Assembly: GCA_916048055.1 (NCBI GenBank)
Contig: CAJZHL010000006.1
Location: forward strand, 434,001 to 498,000
From: Pedinophyceae sp. YPF-701
Taxonomy: Eukaryota; Chlorophyta; Pedinophyceae
Length of the DNA stretch: 64,000 nt
Direction of reading: 5' to 3'
Shown: positions 12,105-23,600 of the stretch, in pieces
Position numbering within the stretch: position 1 is the stretch's first letter
Layout of the letters: every line of letters starts with the position of its first letter
Notes under the pieces: generated by a model
What the model was told of the DNA's origin: nothing
What the model saw: only the letters and a program-made list of their open reading frames with translations
Database searches by the model: none
Translations under genes and position numbers: made by a program

Positions 12105-13263
12105 ATGCAGCTCTCCTTCGCCGCGTCCGTGCGCACCGCGCTCCCGACGCGCCCCAGGACGTCCCGACGCGCTAGGTCCAATGGAGTCCAAGTACGCCAC
12201 CCCGCCTCCTCCCCCCAAACGCCCCCCCGCGCCGCCCTCGCCCCCCCCACCCACCCAGCAGCCACCCAAAGCAGCAGACGCCTCCCGCGCCCTCCACACC
12301 CGCGACGCGCCGCTCCGGCCCCCGCGAACCGCCCGCTACGGCGCGTTGCATTGCAGGTCCGCGCCCTGTTCGGCGGCGGCAAGGGCGGCGAGGGCGGGAA
12401 CCCGATGGCAAACATGGCAGGGCTGCTCGACTCGGTTAAGAAGGCGCAGCAGCTGGTGCAGCAGGAGACCGCGCAGGTGCAGGCCGAGCTGGCCGCGACC
12501 GAGTTCGAAGGTGCGCGCCGCGCTGCGGCCGCGGTGGCGGCCTGCCGCGACCCCGCGGGGCGGGTTGCGCCGCGTGGGTGGAGTGCGGGCCTGGCTGCGC
12601 GGGACGCGACGCGACGCGCGCGCGGAGCGCTGCTGGGGGTCGTGCTCTTTGCGTTGCTTACATCGGGGGCGGAAGCTCGGGCAATGCGTCGCTGCTGGCG
12701 CGACGGCGCGCGCGTTCACGCCTGGCTGGCTGCTTCCGGCATGCTCTGCGCGCCCCGTGCGTCGCGTTCCCGCGCACAGCCCGCTCCGCACACCGCCCGC
12801 GATCGCCCGCTCCGTCCGCGACACTCCCCCCGCAGGATACTCCGAGGACGAGACGGTCCGGGTGGTGTTTAGTGGAAACCAGGAGCCCAAGGGGATTGAC
12901 ATCACCCAGGCCGCCTACGACCAGGTGACTCCCCCCCCTGCCCCCACGAACACACGCACCAACCGCCCGCGCCCCGCCACGCCCCGCCGCCCCGCCGTCA
13001 CAGCGCCATGCACCGCGCTGCGTGCCGCACACACGCGCGCGCGCCGGGCGCACCGCGCGACGCGGGCGCGCTCTGGGGACGCGGCGCAGGGTCCGGAGAA
13101 GCTCGAGGCGCTGATTCAGGAGGCGATGTCGGAGGCGCACTCGAAGTCTGTCGCGGGCATGCGTGAGCGTATGCAGGCGCTGGCGCAGAAGCTCGGGCTG
13201 CCCAACATGGGCGGCGGCGGCGGCATGGGCGGCATGGGCGGCCCCGGGGCCCCTGGGCTGTAG
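12105..13263 (+). CDS. YbaB/EbfC-type nucleoid-associated protein, plastid-targeted
   Basis: YbaB/EbfC proteins are small DNA-binding dimers; the plant plastid member STIC2 is linked to thylakoid protein sorting. Proposed exons are 12105-12191, 12357-12510, 12836-12924 and 13090-13263, giving 167 residues. The start (MQLSFAASVRTALPTRPR) looks like a transit peptide. The mature part has NPMANMAGLLDSVKKAQQL, then VRVVFSGNQEPKGIDI and a C-terminal helix PEKLEALIQEAM. It ends in a Met- and Gly-rich tail, also common in bacterial homologues. The first intron (donor at 12192) is in frame with no stop, so the unspliced reading is also open and the exact exon 1/2 join is uncertain. The other three junctions are well supported. 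Confidence 0.86.
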
Positions 13264-14289
13264 GCGCGGCGTGGGATGTGGGCGCGGGCCGCGGGCTACG
13301 GCCGGCGCGGGCGCTGAGTTGCTGCGACGGTGGGCAAGCGGACGCTGTGTGAAGATGGAGGTGCGGAGGTGCGGGGGGGGCGTCGGCATGGATGCGGGGA
13401 GGGGCGGGCGGGGGTGTGGGGCGCGCGGGCGGGGTCGCGCGGGCCAGCGGCGGGTGCGAGGTGGCCCCTGGTAGATCCCTGCTCGGTCGAGCCGAGGCGC
13501 GCGGGGATGCGGGCGCGATCGAGCGGGACGGAACGACGAAATCGAGTGGAACTAGCGCAGCTTGGGGCGTTTCGGATCCCATGGGGCGAGGAATGGACCC
13601 GAATCGCGGATTCGTCCGACACAGTCGGGAGTCTCTCGGGAGGGCGCTTATGGGGCCTCGCGAGCGCGCGTGCACGGCACATCGTGCACAGCTTCGTCGA
13701 CTCGCTCCTCCCCCGATCATCATGCAGAGGTGCGAGCCCCGTACACGCCCCGCTGGGCTCCTTTTCCAGCACCCTCGGCAGCCCTCCTCGCAGCCCGCGC
13801 ACGCCGCGCGACTGGCGCCCGCGAGCCGATTCCACGGTTGACGACAATCTTGCGAGCCCAGGGGGGCCGGCCATGTTTGCGTGTCGGCCCCCACAGCGCC
13901 GGGCTCGCGGGTCGCCTACCTCGATGCACTGGTCGGCCTTGGGCGCGATCCGCGGCGCCACGCGGCCCGGCGCGCCCCTCTGTAGATCCGAGAAGTTCAC
14001 AGCGCGTGCCCCCCGGCCCAGTGTTCGCCAGGATAGTGTCTGTGCGGGCAACAAGCCGTTGGTTCATCCAGCCGGACGTGTGTGCCGCGTAGCGCGCCGT
14101 GCACCCAAACCCGCGCCCCGCCGCAATGCTAATTCACATTTCGCTATCCAGCCGTCCCATCTGGACGACGATCGCCGCGCCGTTCGCCCCGCACCGCGCG
14201 ATAGAGCCCCTGATTGAGCTCGGGGAATCCCGCCCCCCTTCTCCCCGTCCGCTCACCGTCGACGCGCCCCGCCCCCGATTTATTCGCAG
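13264..14289. other. Spacer before PsbQ, probably with its 5' exon
   Basis: About 1 kb between the YbaB stop and the first clear PsbQ exon. It should contain the PsbQ promoter and start exon, but I could not tell which ATG is used (candidates at 13873 and 14126). Several open frames here look like chance in GC-rich DNA. Confidence 0.4.
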
Positions 14290-14997
14290 CTCCGTCGCCT
14301 TCCGTGCTCAGGCCGTGCGCGCCGCCGCGCCCGCCAAGCGCTCCAGGTAACCCACGACCCCGAATCGCAACGACCCCCACGATTCTCCATACACCAGCCT
14401 GGCCCGGCCCCCGCACCGCCTCCGCGCCCCTCACGCGCCCCGCCCGCCCCTCCCCTCCCCCGCAGCGTGACCGCGAAGGCCTCCGTCCGCGAGGTCGCCG
14501 CGCCCATGCTCGCGTCGCTCCTGATCGCCGGCCCCGCCACGGCCGCCGCGTCGTCGTCCATCTCGATCATCGACGACCGCAAGGCGATCGACAAGGGCTT
14601 CGACATCATCTACGAGGCGCGCGACGAGCGCAAGCCGTTCTCGACGCGCGACGGCCTGGACCAGGTCCGTGGGTCGCTGGACCAGGCCAAGGCGCGCGTG
14701 TCGGAGTCGACCAAGCGCATCAAGTCGTCGGTGCCGGCGTCGATCAAGCAGGCCTACTGGCTCGAGGCGCAGCAGGAGATGCGCCGCCAGGTCGGCAACA
14801 TGCGGTTCGACTACAACGCGCTCGCCGCCGCGCAGCCCAAGGCGACGAAGAAGCAGATCTTGGCCAAGAAGCAGCAGCTCTTCACGCAGATGGAGGACCT
14901 CGACTTCGCGCTGCGCAAGAAGGACGGCGCGAAGGCGGACAAGGCGTACTCGGCCATGATCGCCACGCTCGACTCGCTCAACGCGGACGTGCTCTAA
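14290..14997 (+). CDS. PSBQ: PsbQ, oxygen-evolving enhancer protein 3 (start exon unresolved)
   Basis: PsbQ is a lumenal extrinsic subunit of photosystem II that stabilises the oxygen-evolving complex. Two exons are clear, 14290-14346 and 14466-14997, joined in phase 2. The N-terminal part (VAFRAQAVRAAAPAKRS) fits a stromal transit peptide. It is followed by a hydrophobic run MLASLLIAGPATAAA, a thylakoid-transfer signal ending in Ala-x-Ala. The mature protein starts near SSISIIDDRKAIDKG and has the green-algal PsbQ pattern KGFDIIYEARDE, IKQAYWLEAQQEMRRQVG, MRFDYNAL and EDLDFALRKKD, forming a four-helix bundle. The stop is at 14995-14997. The start codon lies upstream: either the in-frame ATG at 14126 or a separate exon ending in two bases. 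Confidence 0.88.
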   Translation, partial: LRRLPCSGRARRRARQALQVTHDPESQRPPRFSIHQPGPAPAPPPRPSRAPPAPPLPRSVTAKASVREVAAPMLASLLIAGPATAAASSSISIIDDRKAIDKGFDIIYEARDERKPFSTRDGLDQVRGSLDQAKARVSESTKRIKSSVPASIKQAYWLEAQQEMRRQVGNMRFDYNALAAAQPKATKKQILAKKQQLFTQMEDLDFALRKKDGAKADKAYSAMIATLDSLNADVL

Positions 14998-15739
14998 GCG
15001 CCGCGCGGGGTGTTTTGAGGCCGGTGTGGTTGGATCGGGGGGGTTTTGTGTGCCGGCCGCGCGGGGGGTGCGCGGCGGAGGGGACGCTGGCGCGGGGCGC
15101 GGCGGACGGTGCTGCGGGGCCTGGACGAGGGTCCCGGGGAGGGCTGCGCGCGGGGTGCAGCAGGGGGGTCTGATGCTGAGAAGTGACGGTGCCGCCTGGG
15201 ACGCGGGCGGCGGGGAACTGGGGCGCGCTGGCGGGCTGCGGTGCGGCGGACGCGCCTGACAGACGCTGTGAATCGATGTCCGATGCTTGCGCGTCGCACA
15301 CGTGAGTGTCACTGCGCTGAGCCGTGGTGAAGGGAAGGGACCAGACGGACGGACAGGAGGCAGCGGCGACGGTTTGGTGTCGCGCGGCGTCGCCCGCGGC
15401 GAGGTCCGAGCCGGTTTGGTGCGTGACGTGCGTGCAATGTCATGCGTGCGGGGGGGGTGTCCGGTGTCGCCGCTGGCGGTGGTGAGGAGGGCGGGGGCGG
15501 GGGGAGCGGCGCGGCACTCGGTGTTTCGGAGTGTCTGCGACTGAGAGGGGCCGCTTGGGTCGACGGTCGAGTCGTGCGGGCGGCATTCATCAAGTTGTGT
15601 GCCCTCCTGGGCGTGCCGCTCGGATCGCGGCGCGTGTGGTTTGGCGGCACCGGGCTGGCGTTTAAGTGACAAGAAGCACGCGTGTGTGGTGAAAACCGGA
15701 GACGTCCAGGGCGTTCCGGGCGTTGGTGCAGCCACCACG
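14998..15739. other. Spacer PsbQ to helical-repeat gene
   Basis: 742 bases between two plus-strand genes, G-rich on this strand. A long minus-strand open frame covers it but has no recognisable protein signature and runs antisense over both neighbours. I see no gene. Confidence 0.4.
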
Positions 15740-18700
15740 ATGAGGGCGGCAGTGCGGGGGGCGCCGCGGGCGCACGGGGCCGCGGTTCCCGCGTGCAGGT
15801 CGCGGAGAACCGCGTCGCTGCGCGCCCGTCGAGTCGCTAGGGTGGCGAGGGCTGGTGCGCAGGCGGGGCGTGAAGGCGACGCGGGCGCGGGTGAGAGCGG
15901 CTGGGAGGACTGGGGCGAGGCGCCGAAGGAGAAGCGGGAGCGCAAACGTGGCGCTCGCGATGCCGACGACGACCTCCCGGCGTTCCTCAAGGATTCGGAG
16001 GTGCGACGCCCCGCGGAGAAGCGCGCTCGCAGCCGCTGCGTGCAACAGCCTCCCGCGACCACGGCCGCGGCTGGCGCATTCCCGCATCGATCCAGCGCTC
16101 CTCCGCCACGCTACGATGATGCGTGCGGTCCATGCCTCGAAACCGGATGAAGAGCCTTTCTTATGGTTTTTTTCGCGACAAACCACCCATTTGTGTTCTC
16201 CGTCGTCGCCCGCAGTCCCTCGGCGCCGACATGCCCAGCATGGCCAACTTTGCGTCCGACATGTACCCCGCCGGCTACTACACCGACCAGGACGCCGGCC
16301 ACGGTGCGGACGAGTCGGCCTCCGCCTGGAGCCCCACGCAGTTCGCTGACGACGACGACCCGTGGGGCGAGGGCGACCCCGCGACGCCCGGCGTCATCCG
16401 CGCCGGCACCGAGGAAGCCGCGGCGGGCTCCGACGACTGGTCCTGGCTCGGCGGCGACGCGGGCGACGCCAACGCCGCGTGGGCGGGCGAGGGCGACGCG
16501 GTCCCTATGCAGGACGACGCGGTCCCTATGCAGGACGACGCGGTCCCTATGCAGGACGACGCGGGCCTGCCGGAGTGGGACGAGGCGATCGCGGACGAGG
16601 TGTTCGGCGCGGGCGCGTGGGGCCCCGTCGCCGGCGGCGAGCCTAACCCCAACGATGACCAGGACAGGGGGGACTGGTTCGAGGACGCGCTGGACATGTT
16701 CAGCCGCGACGACGTGGAGAACCTGCACCCGGTAGCGGCGGTGCGGGAGGTGCTCCGCGCCACGTGGGAGGACTCGCTAGCCACCGCCAGGCGCGTGCTG
16801 GAGGTGCACGGGTGAGTGGCCCGCCGCCGGGGCTGCGCGAGGGGGCCGCGTGCGCCGCCGGCGTGGTGGCGTCGCGTCCTGTGGGCCGCCGATGCGCGCA
16901 CGTGTCGCTGCGTTGGCGCCGGCGCTGGTGCACGGTGCTACGAGGAGCAGTGGGCGGCCCTGCGTGGCTGCCGGTCGTGCCACGCGCTGACTCACACACG
17001 CACCGCCCTATGTGGGATCGGATTGACTGCAACGGTCGCTCGTGAACAATGGATCACATAAATCAACATGTGTTCACTATGAAATTGACCATTGCCATTG
17101 CAGGGACGACGTGACCCTGGACGATCGCGTCATCATCGTCGAGCACCTCACCGCGACGTTCCGCCACGAGTCCGGCCCCCCCCGCCGCGAGCCCCGCCAC
17201 TCCGCGGGCGACCTCATCAGCACCTGCTCGCAGCTCGTCCTCGACGCGGTGGCCGACTCCGAGGTAGAGCTGCCGCACCTCCACCGCCTCCTCACCGCCG
17301 CGGACGACTTCCGCCACCCGACGGAGAAGTCCCCCGCCCGCGCGCGCCTCTCCGCGGCCGCCGAGGCGGCTCTGTTGTCGGCGGCGGAGGCAAAGATGGT
17401 CGCGCAGTGCGCCAGCGACGGCGCGGAGGGCGCCGCCGCGTGCACCGGGCCGCTCGCGAGGATCGCGTCGCTCGTGGCGGACGGCGCGCGCGCGAGCCCG
17501 GGCATCGCGGACGTGCTGACAGCCGCAACGGAACACGCGGCCGCGCTCCCGCAGGCCGACGCTCTGCGGCTCTTCGCGGTCCTGCCGTCCTTCGCCGGCT
17601 CGCACGGCTCCGCGACGTTCGACGCAGCGACCGCGGCCGCCGACGCGCTCGGCGCGACCCTCACGTTCGCCGACGCGACCCCGCGGGCGGCGGCCGACGC
17701 GCTGCAAGCGTACGAGCACTTCGGCATGCCTCCGCCCCGGGCGGCGCTGGGGACGCTCGAGGCGCTCGTGCGCGACCTCACCGCCAACAAGACCGTCGCG
17801 ACGGGCGCCACGTCCCTCCTCCTCAACCGCATTGTTGTTTTGGACCTTGCGGAGGAGTTTGAGGACGCGTCGCTGGTGGAGGCGGCGCTGAAGCACTGCG
17901 TGCGCGCAGCGTACACGCTGCCGACGTCGGGGCTGATCGACCTGCTCGACGCGGCCGTGCTGGTCGAGGCGGAGGAGGACGTGCAGGTGGAGGTTGCGCG
18001 GGAGCTGTGCGCGGCGCTGACGACGCCGCGGACGACCGCGCTCGCCGAGGTGAACCGCGCGCTCGCGGCGCTGCTCGACAGCGACGTCAGGTGCGGCGAC
18101 GCCCACCCGCTGCGCTTGGTGCTTGTGCGTCTGCACAAGTAAAACAAGGTATTCGTATTTGTGTTAGTTTTTTAGTATTCGCTGACGTGGTGGTCCCGTC
18201 GTGCCGGCTGCAGCCTCTCGACGGACGACAGGACGCAGATCATGCGCGCGATGGCCTACCACGCGCAGCGCGCGTCGCTCGGGCACGCCTGCGACGCGCT
18301 GGAGGCACTGGCGTCCACGCAGTGGGAGGAGACGCACTGGAGCTTGGTCGAGGCGCTCGTCGTGCGCGTCCTCGACAGCTCGCGCGGCCACAGCGGCCTC
18401 GCGCCCGCGGACTCGCACGTCCTGCGCGCCATCGTCGCCCTCCCGCAGACGCCGTTCGGGCCTCCGCCGCTCACCCTGGACGCGCTGGTGGACGCCGCGT
18501 GCGACGCGCTGCCGGACGCCACCACGAAGGAGGTCCTCCAGCTCCTCGACGCGCTCGCGCAGCTGCGCGCGTACCGCCTCGAGGGCCCCACGCTCAACCG
18601 GCTGGCGCACGCATGCCTGTTGAACCGAAGCGGGATGGACCCGGAACAGGCCGTGGACGTGCTGGATCTGCTCGCACGCGCCGGCGTGAAGCTCAGGGGC

Positions 18701-19876
18701 GACGCGGCGGCCAGCGTCGAGGCGCTGTTCGACTCGGTGGTCGCCGAGCGGAAGGAGCTGCCGCCGCAGGACGTCGCGGTCGCGCTGTACGCGTCCGCCG
18801 CGCTGGGGATCCGGGAGAAGCCCGAGCGGACCGCGGCGATGCTCGACGTCGTCGTCGCGGCCGCGCGGATGGGCCGTGTGGAGTACAGCAGCGCTGCGAC
18901 GTGCCTGCGCGCGATCGCGAAGCTCAAGCACGCCGCAGCGCCGCGCACCCTCGACGGCCTGCTCTCGTTCCTCGGCGCCGAGGTCCCGCACATGACGCCC
19001 GAGGGCACCGCGACGTGCCTGTTCGCGCTGGGCGTCGCGGCGCCGGCCCTCGGGCCGCAGCTGCTGACGCGCCTGGTGAAGCGCTTCGCGTCGCAGCGGA
19101 AGCAGATGGACGCGAAGGAGCTCTCGAACGCGCTGTGGGCGCTCGGGCGGCTGAACGCGCCCACGGAGATGGACAGCCTGGACGACATTCTCGACGAGGT
19201 GGACCTGCGCGTGGACGCGGGCAGCATGAACTGCCGCGACCTGTCCGACTGCGCGAGCGCGATCGCCGCGCTGTCGCGCCGGCGGCCGCTGCGCCGCGGA
19301 CTCTTCCGGTGCGCGCCGAACCGCGCCGCTCTTTGCCCCTTTTGTTTTCACGAATGAATTTATTTGTTTACTTATGTTTATATTGATTTATTTTGTTTGT
19401 TTGTTTTCTCTCGGTCTGCTGTCTCTCCTTCCCTGCGCCCTGCGTTCCCGTCCTACTGCCCCTCCGTCCTCGTGTGTCACTCCTTTACCCACCCCCCTGC
19501 CCCCCACGCGACGCGCAGGAAGCTGCTCTCGAAGCTGGCGCGCGCCCTGGAGGACGGCGACCGCGTCAACGGCGGCGAGCTCATCCGCGCGATGACCGCC
19601 GCGCTCCTCCTCGAGCACGAGCTCCAGGGCCGCGGGCGCCCGCGTTTCTGGCCCATCGCATTCGAGGCGTGCTCCGTCGTCCGCCTCTCCGCGCGCGACA
19701 TGGCACAGCTCCACGTCATCGCGGAGGCGCTCGCGGACAAGGAGCAGTACCACCTCCTGGACCACCTCGCCGCGAACGTGCAGGCGTCCGCGCGGCGCGC
19801 GTACAAGAGCCCCGCCGGCGAGAAGCTGCGCGAGATGAGCGACCAGCTCCTCGGGAGCCGCGACGAAGACCGGTGA
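15740..19876 (+). CDS. Large helical-repeat protein, probably plastid RNA-binding type
   Basis: Five exons join in phase: 15740-16000, 16216-16811, 17104-18090, 18214-19308 and 19519-19876, giving 1098 residues. The start is Arg- and Ala-rich (MRAAVRGAPRAHGAAVPACR), like a chloroplast transit peptide. An acidic, low-complexity region (about 90-280) follows, including three exact copies of a seven-residue unit. The rest is Ala- and Leu-rich helices of about 35-40 residues, with segments such as DAKELSNALWALGRLNAP and LVDAACDALPDATTKE. This resembles the OPR/FASTK-type alpha-solenoids that bind organelle RNAs. I see no RAP domain, so the family call is inference. Introns 2 to 4 each carry an AT-rich patch (17043-17100, 18138-18190, 19340-19415). 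The gene was not recognised by name. Confidence 0.7.
16495..16557 (+). repeat. 21-bp coding tandem repeat, three copies
   Basis: Three exact copies of a 21-base unit lie at 16495-16515, 16516-16536 and 16537-16557, followed by a partial copy. Each codes Asp-Ala-Val-Pro-Met-Gln-Asp, in frame within exon 2 of the helical-repeat gene. Identity at every base suggests recent expansion or slippage. Confidence 0.95.
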
Positions 19877-20622
19877 GCCTGCGGGGCAGCGGTGCTGGTC
19901 GCGGGCGGCCCGCAGCGCGTGGCGCGTGGCTGCGCGGGAGGGCTCCGGTGCTGGGAGTCGCGCACGTGCCAAGCTGTGAGGTGCTGGTTGACACTGGTGG
20001 CGGGGGGGGTCGCTGTACGTGTCGTGGAGCCGGGGGGCGAGGGCGGTGGCGGCGCGAGGGCGCGGGCCGTCCGGCGCGGACTGCGTGGCGGGGTTGGCGC
20101 GCGGGGGAGGCGCAGTGGGCGGCGAGAGTGCTCGGGTGCTGTCGCGACGGAAGTGCGGTGTGACGTGTCGGTTCGTGGGAGTGGGGTGTTCAGGAGAGCG
20201 TGGGGTCGGATCGTGGCTGGCTCGCCCGCGTGTTTCGCGCGCGCGCGTCCCGGGGGCGCCGCTCAGAAGAGCATGAGAGCGGGCTGCTTTATACCCCCGC
20301 AGGTGGCCGCGGGGACGAGGATTGCGCGCGCTGGGCGGTCCAGGCAGTTGCTGTTGCGCGTGCTGTCCGCGAGCACCGCCGTTGACGCTGCCTCCTCCGC
20401 GCGTCGCCGCGTGCTGGGCCTCAGGGCGTGCTTGCCAGCCATCAGGACAGGCAGCTTCAAGGCGCGACGGCGCGCTCTGTGCATTGTTCTACCAGGCGCG
20501 CCAGGGGCGCGAGGCGGTCTCAATAAAGCGTCTCAGCCGTCTGGCTGGACGCGAGACTGCGAGGCCGTCGCGTCGCGCTGCGCGAGCGCCCGTCGAGCGA
20601 AGGCAGACGACAGCGGCGCGAG
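19877..20622. other. Spacer between helical-repeat and cyclopropane synthase genes
   Basis: 746 bases between two plus-strand genes. I see no further gene, RNA or conserved site. Confidence 0.4.
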
Positions 20623-23600
20623 ATGAGCAACGGGGCGCAGGTTCGCGGGAAGCGCGTGGCGGTCGTGGGATCGGGGATCACCGGCCTCAGCTGCGCCTGG
20701 CTGCTCCAGAAGTGCGCCCCCTCCCGAACGCGCGGACGTGCCCCCGGCGACTGCGTGCACCGATGGGCCTCCAGCGCGCCGCAGCGCCCCCGGGGCAGAG
20801 AATACCGCGCTCCATCCGACCTGTGCGCGCTCCCACGTCCAATGCCATGTTGCCCCGCCGCCTGACGTCGCGCACCACAGCCCCCCGGCGCCCCATCGCG
20901 CGCCGATGCCTCCTCAGAACGAGGCAGCGTGCGCACGGCCTGCATTGAGACCAAACCGCTATATTCCTGCTCCGCAAGCGTAGCCCTGTACGTAATCGTC
21001 ATCGTTATTGACCGCCCTACGTCCGAAACCCCCCCTGCCTCCGCAACGAGAGGTCTATCCACACTGCGGCTTCCGGCACCCGCTCTCCCGGCCCCGCCCG
21101 CGCCCGTCCCCGCGCGCGCCGCCGCCCACGCCCCCCTCGGCCCTCCCCCTACCTCGCAGGAACGGCGCCGAGGTCACGCTGTTCGAGAAGGAGCCGCGGT
21201 GCGGCGGGCACACCTGGACCGACCACCACGGCGAGCACCCAATCGACCTGGGCTTCCAAGTCTTCAACCTGACGACGTACCCGCACCTCGTCGGCCTCTT
21301 CGATGAGCTGGGCGTCGACTCCGAGCCGTCGGACATGTCGTTCTCGCTCTCGCTCGACGGCGGCCGCCTGGAGTGGTCCTCCGACGCCATCTTCGGGCAG
21401 CGCTCGAACATGCTCTCGCCGTCCTTCCTCGGGATGCTCCGCGACGTCGTCCGCTTCGGGAACACCGCGCCGGAGGTCCTCGAGGGCGCGCGCGCGCACC
21501 TCTACGAGACCATGACCGTCGCCGAGTACCTCCGACGCAACAACTACGGAAAAGCCTTTGTGGACAACTACCTGCTCCCTATGTGCGCCGCCGTGTGGTC
21601 CGTCCCGAACGACAAGGTCCTCGCCTTCCCCGTCCGCATGCTCGTCCGCTTCTGGGTCAACCACCACCTTCTGGACATTATGCAACGCCCCGTCTGGCGC
21701 GTGGTGAAAGGCCGCTCGGAGACCTACGTCAAACGCATCCTCGCGGACCTCCCGGACGTCCGCACCAGCACGCCCGTGCACGCCGTGTACCCCTCGTCGA
21801 GTCCCGGCAAGGTGAGACCCCCCCCCCTGCGCGGCACACCCCCGTGCGCCCGCGTCGTCGCTCGCTGCGGCCCCGACGCGCGCCGCACGTGCGCTGCGCG
21901 CGTGCAGGTGCCGGTTGAGGTCGAGACGGCGGCGGGGAAGGAGCCGTTCGACCTGGTGGTGATGGCGTGTCACACGGACACGACGCTGCGTGCGCTGGGG
22001 CCGCGCGCGCCACCGCGGCAGAAGAAGATCCTCGAGGCGATCCCGTACAACTCGAACGACGTCGTGCTGCACACGGACGAGTCCCTGATGCCCGCCCGGC
22101 GCGAGTGCTGGTCGGCGTGGAACTTTCTCGGCCGCTCAGAGCCGCACGGAGGGCGGGGGGAGTCCGACAGCGGCACGGGCGCGGTGTGCGTGACGTACTG
22201 GTGCAACCGGCTGCAGAACCTGCCGGACGGCGCGCCCACGACGCTCGTCACGCTCAACCCCATCAAGGAGCCGGACGAGTCGAAGATTCTCTTCCGAACG
22301 CAATTGGATCACCCTGTGTTCTCGTTCGGGTCGCAGCAGGCGCAGGCGTCGCTCCCGGAGTGCCAGGGCGACGGCGGGGTGTACCTGTGCGGCGCGTGGG
22401 CCGGGTACGGGTTCCACGAGGACGGCCTGCGCGCAGCCATTGCCGTGGCGAAGGGCGCGCTGGGGTGCCGGCTGCCGTGGACGCCGCGGGCGGTGTCGCC
22501 GAAGACGACGTGGTGGCAGCGGCGCGGGCTGGACATTTTCGACATGTGGGCGCGGCACTGCGTCAAGGTGGGGCGGCTGCGCGTGATTCTGCCGACGGGG
22601 GAGGAGAGGTGTTATGGGGGGGGGTTGCCGGACGCGACGGAGGAGTCGGAGAAGGAGCGGTGGTGGGGGAAGCCGGCGCTGGACTGCACCGTGCGGGTGT
22701 TCGACATGGACTTCTTCTGGAAGGTGCGCGGGGGGGGGTTGCGAAGAGCACGCGTACTTGCTGGTTGAGGGGCGCAGTGACTGTTTGTGCGGCACCGTGG
22801 GGCGGCACCAGGCGCGCTGCGACGTTCCGGCAGCGCGTCACGCCCGGTGCGGTTCTCCAGATGACAGCGTGGGCGTGGCGCGCCTGGTCGGCCAGGGGCT
22901 GTTCAATGCAACACCTTTGTTCTTTCTTTCTCTTTCATGTTTCCATCCAGCGTTTCCATGGATGGACAACGAGGGCGCAGCAACGCGCGTAATACGGCCG
23001 CCGTCCGGCCGCACGCGCACGCTGGCCCTCCGCCGCAATGCGCGCCGAGCAGACATAGACATAGATGAGTGCACGTGGTTTGTTTGCGCCGCAGTGCATC
23101 ACCCGGCACGACACGGGCGTCGGCGAGGCCTGGATGGACGGCGACTGGACGTGCGCGAACCCCGCGGCCTTCATGGCCGTCCTCACCGCCAACGCCGACC
23201 AGCTCAACAACGGCCGCGGCGGGCGCGGCATCCTGGGCCCGTTGGCCAACTGGATCGGCGACCGCATGCTCTACCTCGCGCACCTCACGCGCGCCAACAC
23301 CCTCGAGGGCTCCCGCAAGAACATCGAGGAGCACTACGACGCCGGCAACGCCATGTACAAGACTTTCCTTGACGACACGATGACCTACTCCTCCGGCATT
23401 CATGCGCCGGGGCGGTCCCTGAAGGACGCGCAGCTGGCCAAGCTCGACGAGATCATCCGGAAGGCGCAGATCGGCGCGAGCGACCACGTCCTGGAGATCG
23501 GGTGCGGCTGGGGGAGCTTCGCCATCCGGGCGGCGTCGACGACGGGGTGCCGCGTGACGGGGCTGACGCTGAGCAAGGAGCAGCTGAGCGAGGCGACGCG

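Noticed and set aside
14431-16062. 543-codon minus-strand frame over PsbQ and the next gene
   Set aside because: It runs antisense to two supported genes, is Pro/Arg/Ala-biased and has no domain signature.
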